A stretch of 64,000 bases of DNA from NCBI RefSeq assembly GCF_900099825.1, contig NZ_LT629693.1, forward strand, positions 2,480,001 to 2,544,000. Reading direction: 5' to 3'. Origin of the DNA: Bradyrhizobium ottawaense (GTDB taxonomy: Bacteria > Pseudomonadota > Alphaproteobacteria > Rhizobiales > Xanthobacteraceae). How positions within the stretch are numbered: position 1 is the stretch's first letter; the number at the start of each line of letters is the position of its first letter. The position numbers and the translations under genes are program-made. A model generated the notes under the pieces. It saw only the letters and a list, made by a program, of their open reading frames with translations, was not told the origin of the DNA and did not search any database. Shown here piece after piece: positions 54,602-62,857 of this stretch.

Positions 54602-55873
54602 TCAACGCGCGTGTCTTGGCATCTTCGGCAGGAACACCGCGAGCAGCCCGAGCGCCGGCAGGAAGGCGCAGACGTGATACACGAACGCGATGCCGGTGTG
54701 ATCGGCGAGCTTGCCGAGCACCGCAGCACCTAGTCCGCCGATCCCGAAGGCGACGCCGAAGAACACGCCGGAGATCATCCCGAAGCGGTGCGGCATCAGT
54801 TCCTGCGCGAACACGATGATGGAAGACGTCGCCGACGACAGGATCAGGCCGATGATCACGCTCAGCACGGCCGAACCGAACAGGCCGGCATAGGGCAGCG
54901 CCAGCGTGAACGGCAGTGCGCCGAGGATCGAGAACCAGATGATGTATTTGCGGCCATAGCGATCGCCGAGCGGTCCGCCGAAGAATGCACCGGCCGCGTT
55001 GGCGGCAAGGAAGATGAACAGATAGAGCTGCGCGGCCTGGGTCGAGACCCCGAACTTGTCGATCAGATAGAAGATGTAATAGCTCGACAGGCTCGACACA
55101 TAGAGCTGCTTTGAAAACAGCAACGCGACCAGCACCAGCAGCGCGATCTTGACGCGGCGCGCATCCGGGGCATCCGGATGGCGTTCAACCACGGCGGTTT
55201 TTTTGGTCGCGATCTGCGGCTGGTACCAGACGCCGATCCGCCACAGGATCACGATTGCCAGAAACGCGATCGAGGAAAACCAGGCGATGCTCGGCTGGCC
55301 GAACGGCACCACGATCAGCGCCGCCAGCACCGGACCCATCGAGGTTCCGAAGCTGCCGCCAAGCTGGAATATCGACTGCGCAAATCCGTAACGACCGCCC
55401 GAGGCGAGGCGCGCGATCCGCGCCGACTCCGGATGAAACACCGCCGAGCCGAGGCCGACCAGCGACGCTGCGATCAGAATGATTCCATAAGAGCCGGCGA
55501 TGCTGAGCAGCAGCAAGCCGAAGAAGGTAAAGCCCATGCCGATCGCCAGCGAAAACGGCTGCGCCTTCTTGTCGGTGAAATGCCCGACCAGCGGTTGCAG
55601 CAGCGACGCCGTAAACTGGAACGCCAGCGTGATCATGCCGATCTGCCCGTAGTCCAGCGCGTAGGCGTCTTTCAGGATCGGATAGACCGAAGCAATCAGC
55701 GACTGCATGGTGTCGTTGAGGAAATGCGAGAAGCTGATTCCGGCCAGCACCACATAGGCCGGCCCTGCCGCGGCGGCCCCGATAGCTCCCTTGGCCGCGA
55801 GGCCGGGCGTCACGTCCGGCACCGGCACGGGCGCTGCCAGCGCTTCTTCGGAGACGGTGACGGGCTTGTTCAA
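54602..55873 (-). CDS. MFS exporter, fosmidomycin-resistance (Fsr) type
   Basis: A 423-residue, about 12-helix transporter. A polar N-terminus of 35 residues precedes YVVLAGISFSHFLNDTMQSL. The MFS motif-A-like stretches HFTDKKAQPF and GPLGDRYGRKYIIWFSILGA and the Fsr-like GLGSAVFHPESARIARLA are visible. Exports a drug or metabolite; substrate unknown. The start is a TTG at 55873, with GAGGG nine bases upstream; no ATG fits. Single gene. Confidence 0.85.
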   Translation of the reverse strand: MNKPVTVSEEALAAPVPVPDVTPGLAAKGAIGAAAAGPAYVVLAGISFSHFLNDTMQSLIASVYPILKDAYALDYGQIGMITLAFQFTASLLQPLVGHFTDKKAQPFSLAIGMGFTFFGLLLLSIAGSYGIILIAASLVGLGSAVFHPESARIARLASGGRYGFAQSIFQLGGSFGTSMGPVLAALIVVPFGQPSIAWFSSIAFLAIVILWRIGVWYQPQIATKKTAVVERHPDAPDARRVKIALLVLVALLFSKQLYVSSLSSYYIFYLIDKFGVSTQAAQLYLFIFLAANAAGAFFGGPLGDRYGRKYIIWFSILGALPFTLALPYAGLFGSAVLSVIIGLILSSATSSIIVFAQELMPHRFGMISGVFFGVAFGIGGLGAAVLGKLADHTGIAFVYHVCAFLPALGLLAVFLPKMPRHAR

Positions 55874-56001
55874 GGGCGCATTCCCTCAGCGCAGATCGCA
55901 ATGCAGGATTTCTACGACGCACACGCGGGTCCGACCAGCAGCAATAGCCGATGGCTGCGATGCGTCAGGGTACGCTGGATATAGCGGCAGAGCCTGTTGT
56001 C

Positions 56002-56076
56002 TTGACGCGTTTTCTTTACGCGAACTGGTGTCCACCCACGGATCAAGTCCGAGGGCATGCTTCGCTGGAAAACGCT
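56002..56076. repeat. RPE-like repeat, ttgacgcgttttct family, copy 4
   Basis: ttgacgcgttttctttacgc, then gaactggtgtccacccacgg, then atcaagtccgagggcatgct and tcgctggaaaacgct. It ends at the base before the glmM stop codon region, and shares the inner ggatcaagtccg with the copy at 16793. Confidence 0.8.
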
Positions 56077-57423
56077 TTAGGCCGCCGCGGCGTGACCGAG
56101 CGCGTCGCAGATCTGATCGACGACTTGCTCGACCAGGATGCGGTCGTCGCCCTCGCCCATCACCCGGATCACCGGCTCGGTGCCGGAGGAGCGGACCAGC
56201 AGGCGGCCGTGGCCGTTGAGGCGCCTTTCGCCGTCGACGATCGCCGACTGCACCCCGGCATGGTCGAGCGGCTTGCCGCTGCGGTAGCGCACATTCTTGA
56301 GGATCTGCGGCAGCGGATCGAAACGATGGCAGACTTCCGACACCGGACGGCGAAGCTTTTGCACCACGGCAAGTACCTGAAGTGCTGCGACGAAGCCGTC
56401 GCCGGTGGTGGCATAGTCGGACAGGATGATGTGGCCCGACGGTTCGCCGCCGAGATTGTAGCCCTGCTTCAGCATCTGCTCGAGCACGTAACGGTCGCCG
56501 ACCGGCGTGCGCACCATGCCGATGCCCTGGCCTTCGAGAAAGCGTTCGAGCCCGAGATTCGACATCACAGTGGCGACGATGCCGGGCTTGGCGAGACGGC
56601 CGTCTTCCTTCCAGCTCTGCGCGATCACCGCCAGCAGCTGGTCGCCGTCGACCACATGGCCGCGCTCGTCGACCAGGATGACGCGATCGGCGTCGCCGTC
56701 GAGCGCGATGCCGATGTCGGCCCGCATCTCGCGCACCTTCTTGCTCAGCGCTTCCGGCGAGGTCGAGCCGCATTCCTTGTTGATGTTGAAGCCATCGGGG
56801 TCGACGCCGATCGCGATGACGTCGGCCCCCAGTTCCCACAGCGCTTCCGGCACCACCTTGTAGGCGGCGCCGTGGGCGCAATCGATCACGACGCGCAGGC
56901 CGTCGAGCGACAGCTCGCGCGGCAGCGTGCGTTTGGCGAATTCGATGTAGCGGTCGTGGACGCCGTCGATGCGGCGGGCGCGGCCGAGGCTGGCGCTCTG
57001 CGCCAGATGGCGATCGATCGGCTCGTCCATCAACTGCTCGATCTGCTTCTCGACGTCGTCGGATAGTTTGAAGCCCTGCGGGCCGAACAGCTTGATGCCG
57101 TTGTCCTCGAACAGGTTGTGGGATGCCGAAATCATCACGCCGAGATCGGCGCGCATCGACTTGGTCAGCATCGCGACCGCCGGCGTCGGGATCGGGCCAA
57201 GCAGCAGCACGTCCATGCCGACCGAGGTAAAGCCGGCCACCATGGCGTATTCGATCATGTAGCCGGAGAGCCGCGTGTCCTTGCCGATGACGACGCGGTG
57301 GCGGTGATCGCCGCGCTGAAACACCAGTCCGGCCGCCTGCCCCACCTTGAGCGCGAGCTCCGGTGTGATGAGACCATTGGCGCGGCCCCGAATCCCGTCG
57401 GTACCGAAATATTTGCGACTCAT
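56077..57423 (-). CDS. glmM: Phosphoglucosamine mutase
   Basis: A 448-residue enzyme converting glucosamine-6-phosphate to the 1-phosphate, on the way to UDP-GlcNAc for peptidoglycan and LPS. Catalytic Ser is in [20 protein letters not shown], the metal loop is in [10 protein letters not shown], the sugar-binding loop is [14 protein letters not shown] and the phosphate loop is [15 protein letters not shown]. It begins [20 protein letters not shown]. Length is the family norm. Cytoplasmic, essential in most bacteria. A repeat element immediately follows its stop codon. Confidence 0.97.
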   Translation of the reverse strand: MSRKYFGTDGIRGRANGLITPELALKVGQAAGLVFQRGDHRHRVVIGKDTRLSGYMIEYAMVAGFTSVGMDVLLLGPIPTPAVAMLTKSMRADLGVMISASHNLFEDNGIKLFGPQGFKLSDDVEKQIEQLMDEPIDRHLAQSASLGRARRIDGVHDRYIEFAKRTLPRELSLDGLRVVIDCAHGAAYKVVPEALWELGADVIAIGVDPDGFNINKECGSTSPEALSKKVREMRADIGIALDGDADRVILVDERGHVVDGDQLLAVIAQSWKEDGRLAKPGIVATVMSNLGLERFLEGQGIGMVRTPVGDRYVLEQMLKQGYNLGGEPSGHIILSDYATTGDGFVAALQVLAVVQKLRRPVSEVCHRFDPLPQILKNVRYRSGKPLDHAGVQSAIVDGERRLNGHGRLLVRSSGTEPVIRVMGEGDDRILVEQVVDQICDALGHAAAA

Positions 57424-57636
57424 ATTACCCCCAGCCCGTTCAGGGTTTCCCGGCCATCCTGGTCCAAGAATCCCCGAACGCCCTCCATCATAGCGTGTGG
57501 GCGGTTATAATCCCTCAGCCGTTCAAATGGCTTCAAAAAATATGATGAATCATTACGGCCATCGGCGGCCAATAAAATAGATAACCAGTTGTTATAACTT
57601 GGTATTTTACGATTCGGCGGTGCTGCCGCCAGGATG

Positions 57637-57894
<258 letters not shown>

Positions 57895-57915
57895 TCAAGA
57901 AGGGCCGGAACGTCC

Positions 57916-59052
57916 ATGAAGCACATCACCTGCATTGAGGATCTGCGCTTGCTGCACCAGCGCCGCGTGCCGAAGGCGTTTTTCGACTATGCGGACCGCG
58001 GCTCCTATACCGAGGACACGCTGCGCGCCAACCACGACGACCTGCAGCAGATCAAGTTCCGCCAGCGCGTCCTGGTCGACGTCTCGAAACGCGATCTCTC
58101 GACCACGATTCTCGGCGAGCCTTCCGCGATGCCGCTGATCCTGGCGCCGGTCGGCCTGCTCGGCATGCAGCATGGCGACGGCGAAATTCACGCCTGCCGC
58201 GCGGCGCAGGCCGCCGGCATTCCCTTTACCCAGAGCACGATGTCGATCTGCTCGATCGAGGACATCGCGGCCGCCGTCGACAAGCCGTTCTGGTTCCAGC
58301 TCTACGTGATGAAGGACCGCGGCTTCATCAAATCGCTGATCGAGCGCGCGATCGCCGCCAAGTGCAGCGCGCTGGTGCTCACCGTCGACCTGCAGGTGAT
58401 CGGGCAGCGCCATCAGGACATCAAGAACGGCATGACGGTGCCGCCGGAATGGTCGCTGTCGAAACTGATCGATTTCGCCACCAAGCCGGCCTGGGTCTCC
58501 GGCGTGCTGCAGGGCAAGCGCCGTACCTTCGGCAACCTCGCCGGCCATCTCAAGGTCAGCGACGACATCACGTCGCTGTCGACCTGGATCAATTCGCAGT
58601 TCGACACCTCGCTGAACTGGAAGGACATCGACTGGATCCGCAGCATCTGGCCGGGCAAGCTGATCCTCAAGGGCATTCTCGACGTCGAGGATGCCGAGAT
58701 CGCCGCCAAGACCGGCGCGCAGGCGATCGTCGTCTCCAACCACGGCGGCCGTCAGCTCGACGGCGCGCCGTCGTCGATCGAGGTGCTGCCTGAAATCGTT
58801 GACGAGGTCGGCTCGCAGGTGGAAATCATGTTCGACGGCGGCATCCGCTCCGGCCAGGATGTGATGCGCGCGCTGGCGCTGGGCGCCAAATCCTGCATGA
58901 TCGGCCGCGCCTATGCCTACGGGCTCGGCGCCGGCGGCGAGGCCGGCGTCGCCAAGGCGCTCGACATCCTCGCCAAGGAACTGACCACCACGATGGGCCT
59001 GTGCGGCGTCAACACCATCGCCGAAATCGACGATCGCGTGCTGGCGATTTAG
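57916..59052 (+). CDS. lldD: L-lactate dehydrogenase (FMN-dependent)
   Basis: A 378-residue membrane-associated flavoprotein oxidising L-lactate to pyruvate into the respiratory chain. Motifs: CIEDLRLLHQRRVPKAFFDY, LAPVGLLGMQHGDGEIHACR, the FMN Gln/Tyr in PFWFQLYVMKDRG, the catalytic His/Arg in AIVVSNHGGRQLDGAPSSIE, and MFDGGIRSGQDVMRALALGA. This looks more LldD-like than the paralog at 29419 in its N-terminus. No lactate permease or regulator is next to it. Its end lies nine bases from the convergent CBS gene. Confidence 0.92.
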   Translation: MKHITCIEDLRLLHQRRVPKAFFDYADRGSYTEDTLRANHDDLQQIKFRQRVLVDVSKRDLSTTILGEPSAMPLILAPVGLLGMQHGDGEIHACRAAQAAGIPFTQSTMSICSIEDIAAAVDKPFWFQLYVMKDRGFIKSLIERAIAAKCSALVLTVDLQVIGQRHQDIKNGMTVPPEWSLSKLIDFATKPAWVSGVLQGKRRTFGNLAGHLKVSDDITSLSTWINSQFDTSLNWKDIDWIRSIWPGKLILKGILDVEDAEIAAKTGAQAIVVSNHGGRQLDGAPSSIEVLPEIVDEVGSQVEIMFDGGIRSGQDVMRALALGAKSCMIGRAYAYGLGAGGEAGVAKALDILAKELTTTMGLCGVNTIAEIDDRVLAI

Positions 59053-59061
59053 AGAAATCCG

Positions 59062-59784
59062 CTAGCTGGCAGCACGCTGATCCTTGGTGGGCTCGACATA
59101 AAACCCCGAATAACTGTCGACCCAGCAGAGACGATCATGCACCTCTTTCACGCCGGCGGTATTTTCGGCAGCGACGATGGTCGCCTGGCGTGAGCGCTCG
59201 TCGACGATGATGCCGTGGAGATGAACAATTCCATTTCGTACCGTCGCCTGAAATCCGATCGGACGCCAAAGCGCCCGTGATACCGTGCGTGCAATCCGCT
59301 CCCGGATATGGTCGTCGTCGGCCGTCGGATCAGGAACCTCGCGCGCCATGCTGGCGACGGCCCGCAACAGATTGGCCCGGCTGACAATGCCGGCAAGCGC
59401 ATCCCCTTTCAACACGGGCAGTCGCTTGACGTTGTTCTTCTCCATCGTCCGGACGATGTCGTCGAGCGAAGCGTCCTCCTGGAGGGTGACCGGATTGCGC
59501 GTCATCACTTCGCCTACCTTGCGTCCGTGTTCGCGGACGAAATCGGCTCCTTCTCTTCCCGGACCAAGTAGAAACTGAAGGCATCTCGCGCGTTTGCGTC
59601 CCGTGCCGATTTCGGCGCGATGCAGAAAATCGCTCTCCGTCAGGATGCCGACCAGCCTTTTCGTATCGTCCAGCACCGGCAAACCGCTGATGTGATGCCT
59701 CAGCATCACGTCAGCGGCTTCAGCGATCGGGGTATCGGGCGTCACCGTGATGACGTCGCGCGTCATGATTTGATGGGCACGCAT
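59062..59784 (-). CDS. CBS-CBS-BON domain protein
   Basis: A 240-residue soluble protein. Two CBS domains (MRAHQIMTRDVITVTPDTPI AEAADVMLRHHISGLPVLDD; then GEVMTRNPVTLQEDASLDDI VRTMEKNNVKRLPVLKGDAL) are followed by a BON domain (FQATVRNGIVHLHGIIVDER) and a short C-tail. CBS pairs bind adenosine nucleotides; BON domains often bind lipid. A role as energy or redox sensor is inferred. ATG 59784 has AGGAGGG. A 37-residue gene precedes it in the same direction, and an FNR/FixK-type box lies upstream of that, so the unit is probably induced at low oxygen. Confidence 0.88.
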   Translation of the reverse strand: MRAHQIMTRDVITVTPDTPIAEAADVMLRHHISGLPVLDDTKRLVGILTESDFLHRAEIGTGRKRARCLQFLLGPGREGADFVREHGRKVGEVMTRNPVTLQEDASLDDIVRTMEKNNVKRLPVLKGDALAGIVSRANLLRAVASMAREVPDPTADDDHIRERIARTVSRALWRPIGFQATVRNGIVHLHGIIVDERSRQATIVAAENTAGVKEVHDRLCWVDSYSGFYVEPTKDQRAAS

Positions 59785-59804
59785 CGAACCCTCCTGACTT
59801 CTGT

Positions 59805-59918
59805 TCAGAACGGGCGCCGCGGCGTGCGCGTCTGGCGGTCGCCCCAACCGAGGACGATGGCGAAGGTCGCGAACATGGCGGTGACGGCGATGACAACCAG
59901 GATCGTGTCGAGGGGCAT
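59805..59918 (-). CDS. 37-residue membrane microprotein
   Basis: Sequence MPLDTILVVIAVTAMFATFA, then IVLGWGDRQTRTPRRPF: one membrane helix of about 20 residues, then a basic tail. GGAG precedes the ATG at good spacing. The gene ends 20 bases before the CBS/BON gene, and the FNR-type box at 59974 is at the right distance for a TSS near 59939. Too short for a family assignment. Confidence 0.65.
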   Translation of the reverse strand: MPLDTILVVIAVTAMFATFAIVLGWGDRQTRTPRRPF

Positions 59919-59973
59919 TGCGGTTCTCCATGCTTGATGGAGAAGAGCTAAATCGAAACGGCTCGCGCGTGCC

Positions 59974-59987
59974 TTGACGTGAATCAA
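59974..59987 (-). promoter_or_regulatory. FNR/FixK-type box TTGAC-N4-ATCAA
   Basis: ttgacgtgaatcaa, one base from the FNR consensus TTGAT-N4-ATCAA. Its centre at 59980 is about 62 bases before the start of the membrane microprotein, which fits a class-II activator position (-41.5) with a ~21-base leader. Confidence 0.65.
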
Positions 59988-60024
59988 GTTTGGACGGGAA
60001 TCAAGTTCGCAACGCCCGCGTCGA

Positions 60025-60762
60025 CTACGCGGCAAGTTGCTCCAGCGCGGTGACGCTCAGCAGCCGCACGCCGTCGGGCACGATCACCAGCGCCTTCTTG
60101 CGCACGAGCTTCGTCAAGGTGCGGCTGACGGTCTCGATGGCGAGGCCGAGGTAGTCGGCAATATCCTGGCGGCTCATCGGCAATGGCACATTGACCGAGG
60201 TCGTGCCAATACGGCCGTAGCGGGCCTGCAGGTTCAAAAGGAAAGCTGCGACCTTTTCCTCTGCCGTCTTGCGGCCGAGCAACAGCATCTGATCCTGCGC
60301 GAGGCTCAGCTCATGGCCGGCAAACTCGTGGAGACGCCGGAGCAAATGCGGCCGGTCGTCGACATAGGCGAGAAACGCCGAGCGCGTGAACCGGCATGCC
60401 CGGACTTCGGTCACAGCCTCCGCCGCGACGCTGTAGCGGTCCATCAAGGCAAGGCCGAGAAAATCGCCGGCAAGCGCAAAGCCCACGATCTGACGCCGTC
60501 CGTCGGGCAAGGACTTGCAGAGCCGCACGACGCCCTCGGTGACATTGAAGACGCTGCCCGCCAGCGCGTCCTGCTCGAACAAGGTGGCCTTCGGCGCAAA
60601 CGTCCTGACCTGGCTGATCCGGTCCAGTTCATCGAGTTCCGAAGACGCCAGGGCGCCGCACACACTGAACAGGCGAACCTTGCAATCGTCGCAGCCATTC
60701 GCGCTGCGTCCATGCTGGCAACTGCTCGCTTCCGGTCCGGCGCAAGCTGCGAGGGATGTCAT
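60025..60762 (-). CDS. FNR/FixK1-type oxygen-responsive regulator with Cys cluster
   Basis: A 245-residue Crp/Fnr regulator. Cys at 24, 27 and 35 (CDDCKVRLFSVC, CX2CX7C) plus Cys 123 in EVRACRFTRS form the ligand set of the [4Fe-4S] cluster, as in FnrN/FixK1. The cyclic-nucleotide-like domain lies at ~35-150 (FNVTEGVVRLCKSLPDGRRQ), with a dimer helix near EFAGHELSLAQDQMLLLGRK. The HTH is MSRQDIADYLGLAIETVSRT LTKLVRKKAL with the E-xx-SR pattern for TTGAT sites. ATG 60762 begins MTSLAACAGPEASSCQHGRS. Two perfect boxes lie upstream, so it probably controls itself and the opposite gene. Confidence 0.9.
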   Translation of the reverse strand: MTSLAACAGPEASSCQHGRSANGCDDCKVRLFSVCGALASSELDELDRISQVRTFAPKATLFEQDALAGSVFNVTEGVVRLCKSLPDGRRQIVGFALAGDFLGLALMDRYSVAAEAVTEVRACRFTRSAFLAYVDDRPHLLRRLHEFAGHELSLAQDQMLLLGRKTAEEKVAAFLLNLQARYGRIGTTSVNVPLPMSRQDIADYLGLAIETVSRTLTKLVRKKALVIVPDGVRLLSVTALEQLAA

Positions 60763-60802
60763 AAGATGGCCCGCCTTCGGATTTGCCCTGATCTTTAGCA
60801 GT

Positions 60803-60816
60803 TTGATCTCAATCAA
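60803..60816. promoter_or_regulatory. FNR/FixK box 1, TTGAT-CTCA-ATCAA
   Basis: ttgatctcaatcaa, a perfect FNR consensus. Its centre at about 60809.5 is 69 bases before the plus gene start (60879), which fits class-II activation of that gene with a TSS near 60851. Confidence 0.85.
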
Positions 60817-60828
60817 CCAAAGCGGTCC

Positions 60829-60842
60829 TTGATCCAGATCAA
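60829..60842. promoter_or_regulatory. FNR/FixK box 2, TTGAT-CCAG-ATCAA
   Basis: ttgatccagatcaa, a second perfect box, 26 bases from the first centre to centre. Its centre at 60835.5 would put a TSS for the regulator gene (start 60762) near 60794. The boxes are arranged so each suits the gene on its far side. Confidence 0.85.
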
Positions 60843-60878
60843 TGCCCAAATGCATGGCCGCCGCGATGATTGGATCCT

Positions 60879-61343
60879 ATGGGCGCCGGCATGAACGAGC
60901 AATTAGAACAATTTCAAGCCATTCCAATGAGTTGGCAACGCGCGGCCGCAGCCTATCCGCTGGTGCGCCTGCACGATGCCAGTGTCTCGCTCGACAAATG
61001 GTTGCGCTTCGTCCGACGTCATTGCGGACCGGCGCACCCGCGCGCCGGACTGATCGCGATCAGGGATTGCCGCGACATCGTCCACGCGCTGTTCAGCTAC
61101 CGGGTCGATTTCGACCTGCACAATCGCAAACGGCTTTGCGTCGCCAACCTGATCGTCGCGCATGTGCCGGGATCTCAGATCGACGAGGCGGTCGCCGCCA
61201 GCACCCGCAACATCTCGGCCGAACTCGGCTGCCACACCATCAGCGCTGAGCAGCCCTTCCGTCCCGCAACCGGGCCTTGGAAGCGATGCCCGACTGCCGA
61301 AGCGCTGACGCGGCGTATCGGCCAGAACGGCCGATTGCATTGA
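60879..61343 (+). CDS. Unknown protein under FNR-type control
   Basis: Encodes 154 residues (from ATG 60879; ATG 60891 is possible; TTG 60870 less so). Soluble alpha/beta appearance: WQRAAAAYPLVRLHDASVSL, DKWLRFVRRHCGPAHPRAGL, IAIRDCRDIVHALFSYRVDF, DLHNRKRLCVANLIVAHVPG, TRNISAELGCHTISAEQPFR, and a basic C-terminus. Six Cys are present but without a CxxC pattern. No domain recognised. Two perfect FNR-type boxes upstream tie it to low-oxygen control, which is its main clue. Confidence 0.7.
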   Translation: MGAGMNEQLEQFQAIPMSWQRAAAAYPLVRLHDASVSLDKWLRFVRRHCGPAHPRAGLIAIRDCRDIVHALFSYRVDFDLHNRKRLCVANLIVAHVPGSQIDEAVAASTRNISAELGCHTISAEQPFRPATGPWKRCPTAEALTRRIGQNGRLH

Positions 61344-61352
61344 CGCTTCGCC

Positions 61353-61967
61353 TCACATCGGCGGCGTAATCCCGTCGCGGCCGACATTGACGCGGTTGGC
61401 TTCGAGCGTGCCGTCGTCCTTCTTCACCGCACCGAAGATGATGATCTTGGCGCCGGCCTTCAGTTCGGACTTGTCACCGGCGACAAAGGTGACGATCGGC
61501 GTGCCCGGCGGCACCAGGACTTTCTTTTCGCCGTCCTTGTACTTGACCAGGATGTTCTGGCCGTCGGTGCCCTTCACGGTCTGGGCGACGGTGGCGTTGG
61601 TCATGGTCGAGTTCGGGCGCTGATCCCAGGGCCGAAAGCCTTCGGCGGCGCCGCGCTGGCTTTCAGGAAAAATATGCACCGCGACCGCCTTCTGGGTGCC
61701 GTCCGGTTCCGGCATCGCGGTGACGCCGATGTAGGAACCTTCCTTGATCTCGGACAATTCGGTCTTGGCAACGCCGAACACCGCCACATTGTCCGTCATC
61801 CGCACTTTCATGTCGGCGCCCTCGCGGGACTTGATCGACAGCATCGATCCGTCGACGGCCTCGATGGTGCCGCGAATGCGTACGGTCGGTGGCGTTTGCG
61901 CCGATGCCGCCATGGCGACCACGGAAACAATGGCAAGCGAAGCGATCAACGAGACGAGTTTCGACAT
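61353..61967 (-). CDS. Periplasmic DUF5666-like protein, paralog 1
   Basis: Encodes 204 residues: signal peptide (MSKLVSLIASLAIVSVVAMA to about ASA), then two OB-like repeats. The first (VRIRGTIEAVDGSMLSIKSR) is typical of DUF5666-type domains. Further blocks are VRMTDNVAVFGVAKTELSEI, AVAVHIFPESQRGAAEGFRP, NILVKYKDGEKKVLVPPGTP and VTFVAGDKSELKAGAKIIIF. It ends ANRVNVGRDGITPPM. Function unknown. ATG 61967 follows GGAGGGAC. Tandem to a clear paralog at 62125, separated by a repeat element. Confidence 0.75.
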   Translation of the reverse strand: MSKLVSLIASLAIVSVVAMAASAQTPPTVRIRGTIEAVDGSMLSIKSREGADMKVRMTDNVAVFGVAKTELSEIKEGSYIGVTAMPEPDGTQKAVAVHIFPESQRGAAEGFRPWDQRPNSTMTNATVAQTVKGTDGQNILVKYKDGEKKVLVPPGTPIVTFVAGDKSELKAGAKIIIFGAVKKDDGTLEANRVNVGRDGITPPM

Positions 61968-62036
61968 GATGTCCCTCCCTGGGCCGTCTGTGCGGCCGAT
62001 CCTTCGCAAACCCCGGAAGGAAGGGCCTATTCCACC

Positions 62037-62116
62037 GTCATTCCGGGATGGTCCGAAGGACCAGACCCGGAAGTTCGAGATTCCGGGTTCGATGCTGCGC
62101 ATCGCCCCGGAATGAC
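62037..62116. repeat. Palindromic repeat, gtcattccgggatggt family, copy 2
   Basis: gtcattccgggatggtccga and cgccccggaatgac at the ends, with inner ggtccgaaggacc and gaagttcgagattcc. Same family as the element inside the ABC operon at 37871. It lies between two tandem paralogs. Confidence 0.85.
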
Positions 62117-62124
62117 GCTTCGCG

Positions 62125-62751
62125 TCACATCGGCGGCGTCAGGCCGTCGCGGCCGACGCTGACGCGGTTGGTCTCGAACGAACCGTCCGGCAGCTTCTTC
62201 ATGAAGGCGATTACCTTGGCGCCGGGCTTGAGGTCCGACTTGTCGGCGGGAACATAGGTGACAACCGGCGTCTCCGGGGAAACCAGCACTTTCTTCTCGC
62301 CGTCCTTGTACTTGATGTTCAGGGTGTGGCCGTCGTTGCCGACCACGGACTGTTCCACGGTCGCATTGGTCATGCTGCTGTTGGGTTTGAGATCGTAGGG
62401 CCGCGAGCCCTCGCCGGTACCGCGCATGTTTTCCGGAAACACATGGACCTCGACCGCATTATTAGCTCCATCCGGCCCCGGAACCGTGGTGGTGCCGATG
62501 AAGGAGCCGACCTTGATGTCCGTGAGCGCGATCCTGGTGATGCCGACGACCTTGATGTCGCCGGTCATGTGCAGCTTGACGTCCTCGCCGGCGCGCGACT
62601 TGACCGCCAGCAGGTCGCCATCGACGGCCTCGATGGTGCCGCGAACCCGCGACGGCGACGGCGGCTGCTGGGCGACGGCATAGATCGTGGAAGCCGCGAC
62701 CATCGCGACGGCGAAAAGCGGGCGAACGAGTTGATAGCTACGGGCGGACAT
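62125..62751 (-). CDS. Periplasmic DUF5666-like protein, paralog 2
   Basis: Encodes 208 residues: signal peptide (SYQLVRPLFAVAMVAASTIY), then RVRGTIEAVDGDLLAVKSRA, LHMTGDIKVVGITRIALTDI, AVEVHVFPENMRGTGEGSRP, NIKYKDGEKKVLVSPETPVV and a C-terminus TNRVSVGRDGLTPPM. It lines up with the paralog at 61353 over its whole length, so it is a tandem duplication. Function unknown. An in-frame start 62751 is preceded by a weak site. Confidence 0.75.
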   Translation of the reverse strand: MSARSYQLVRPLFAVAMVAASTIYAVAQQPPSPSRVRGTIEAVDGDLLAVKSRAGEDVKLHMTGDIKVVGITRIALTDIKVGSFIGTTTVPGPDGANNAVEVHVFPENMRGTGEGSRPYDLKPNSSMTNATVEQSVVGNDGHTLNIKYKDGEKKVLVSPETPVVTYVPADKSDLKPGAKVIAFMKKLPDGSFETNRVSVGRDGLTPPM

Positions 62752-62857
62752 GCGGGGAATCTCCGGGGGGAGCGCGGCACTGGTAGTGCCGTGCTGACCT
62801 AACCATTGACCCCGGCTTTTCGAAAATATTCCGGCTCAAATACCCGCGATCAGCCGA

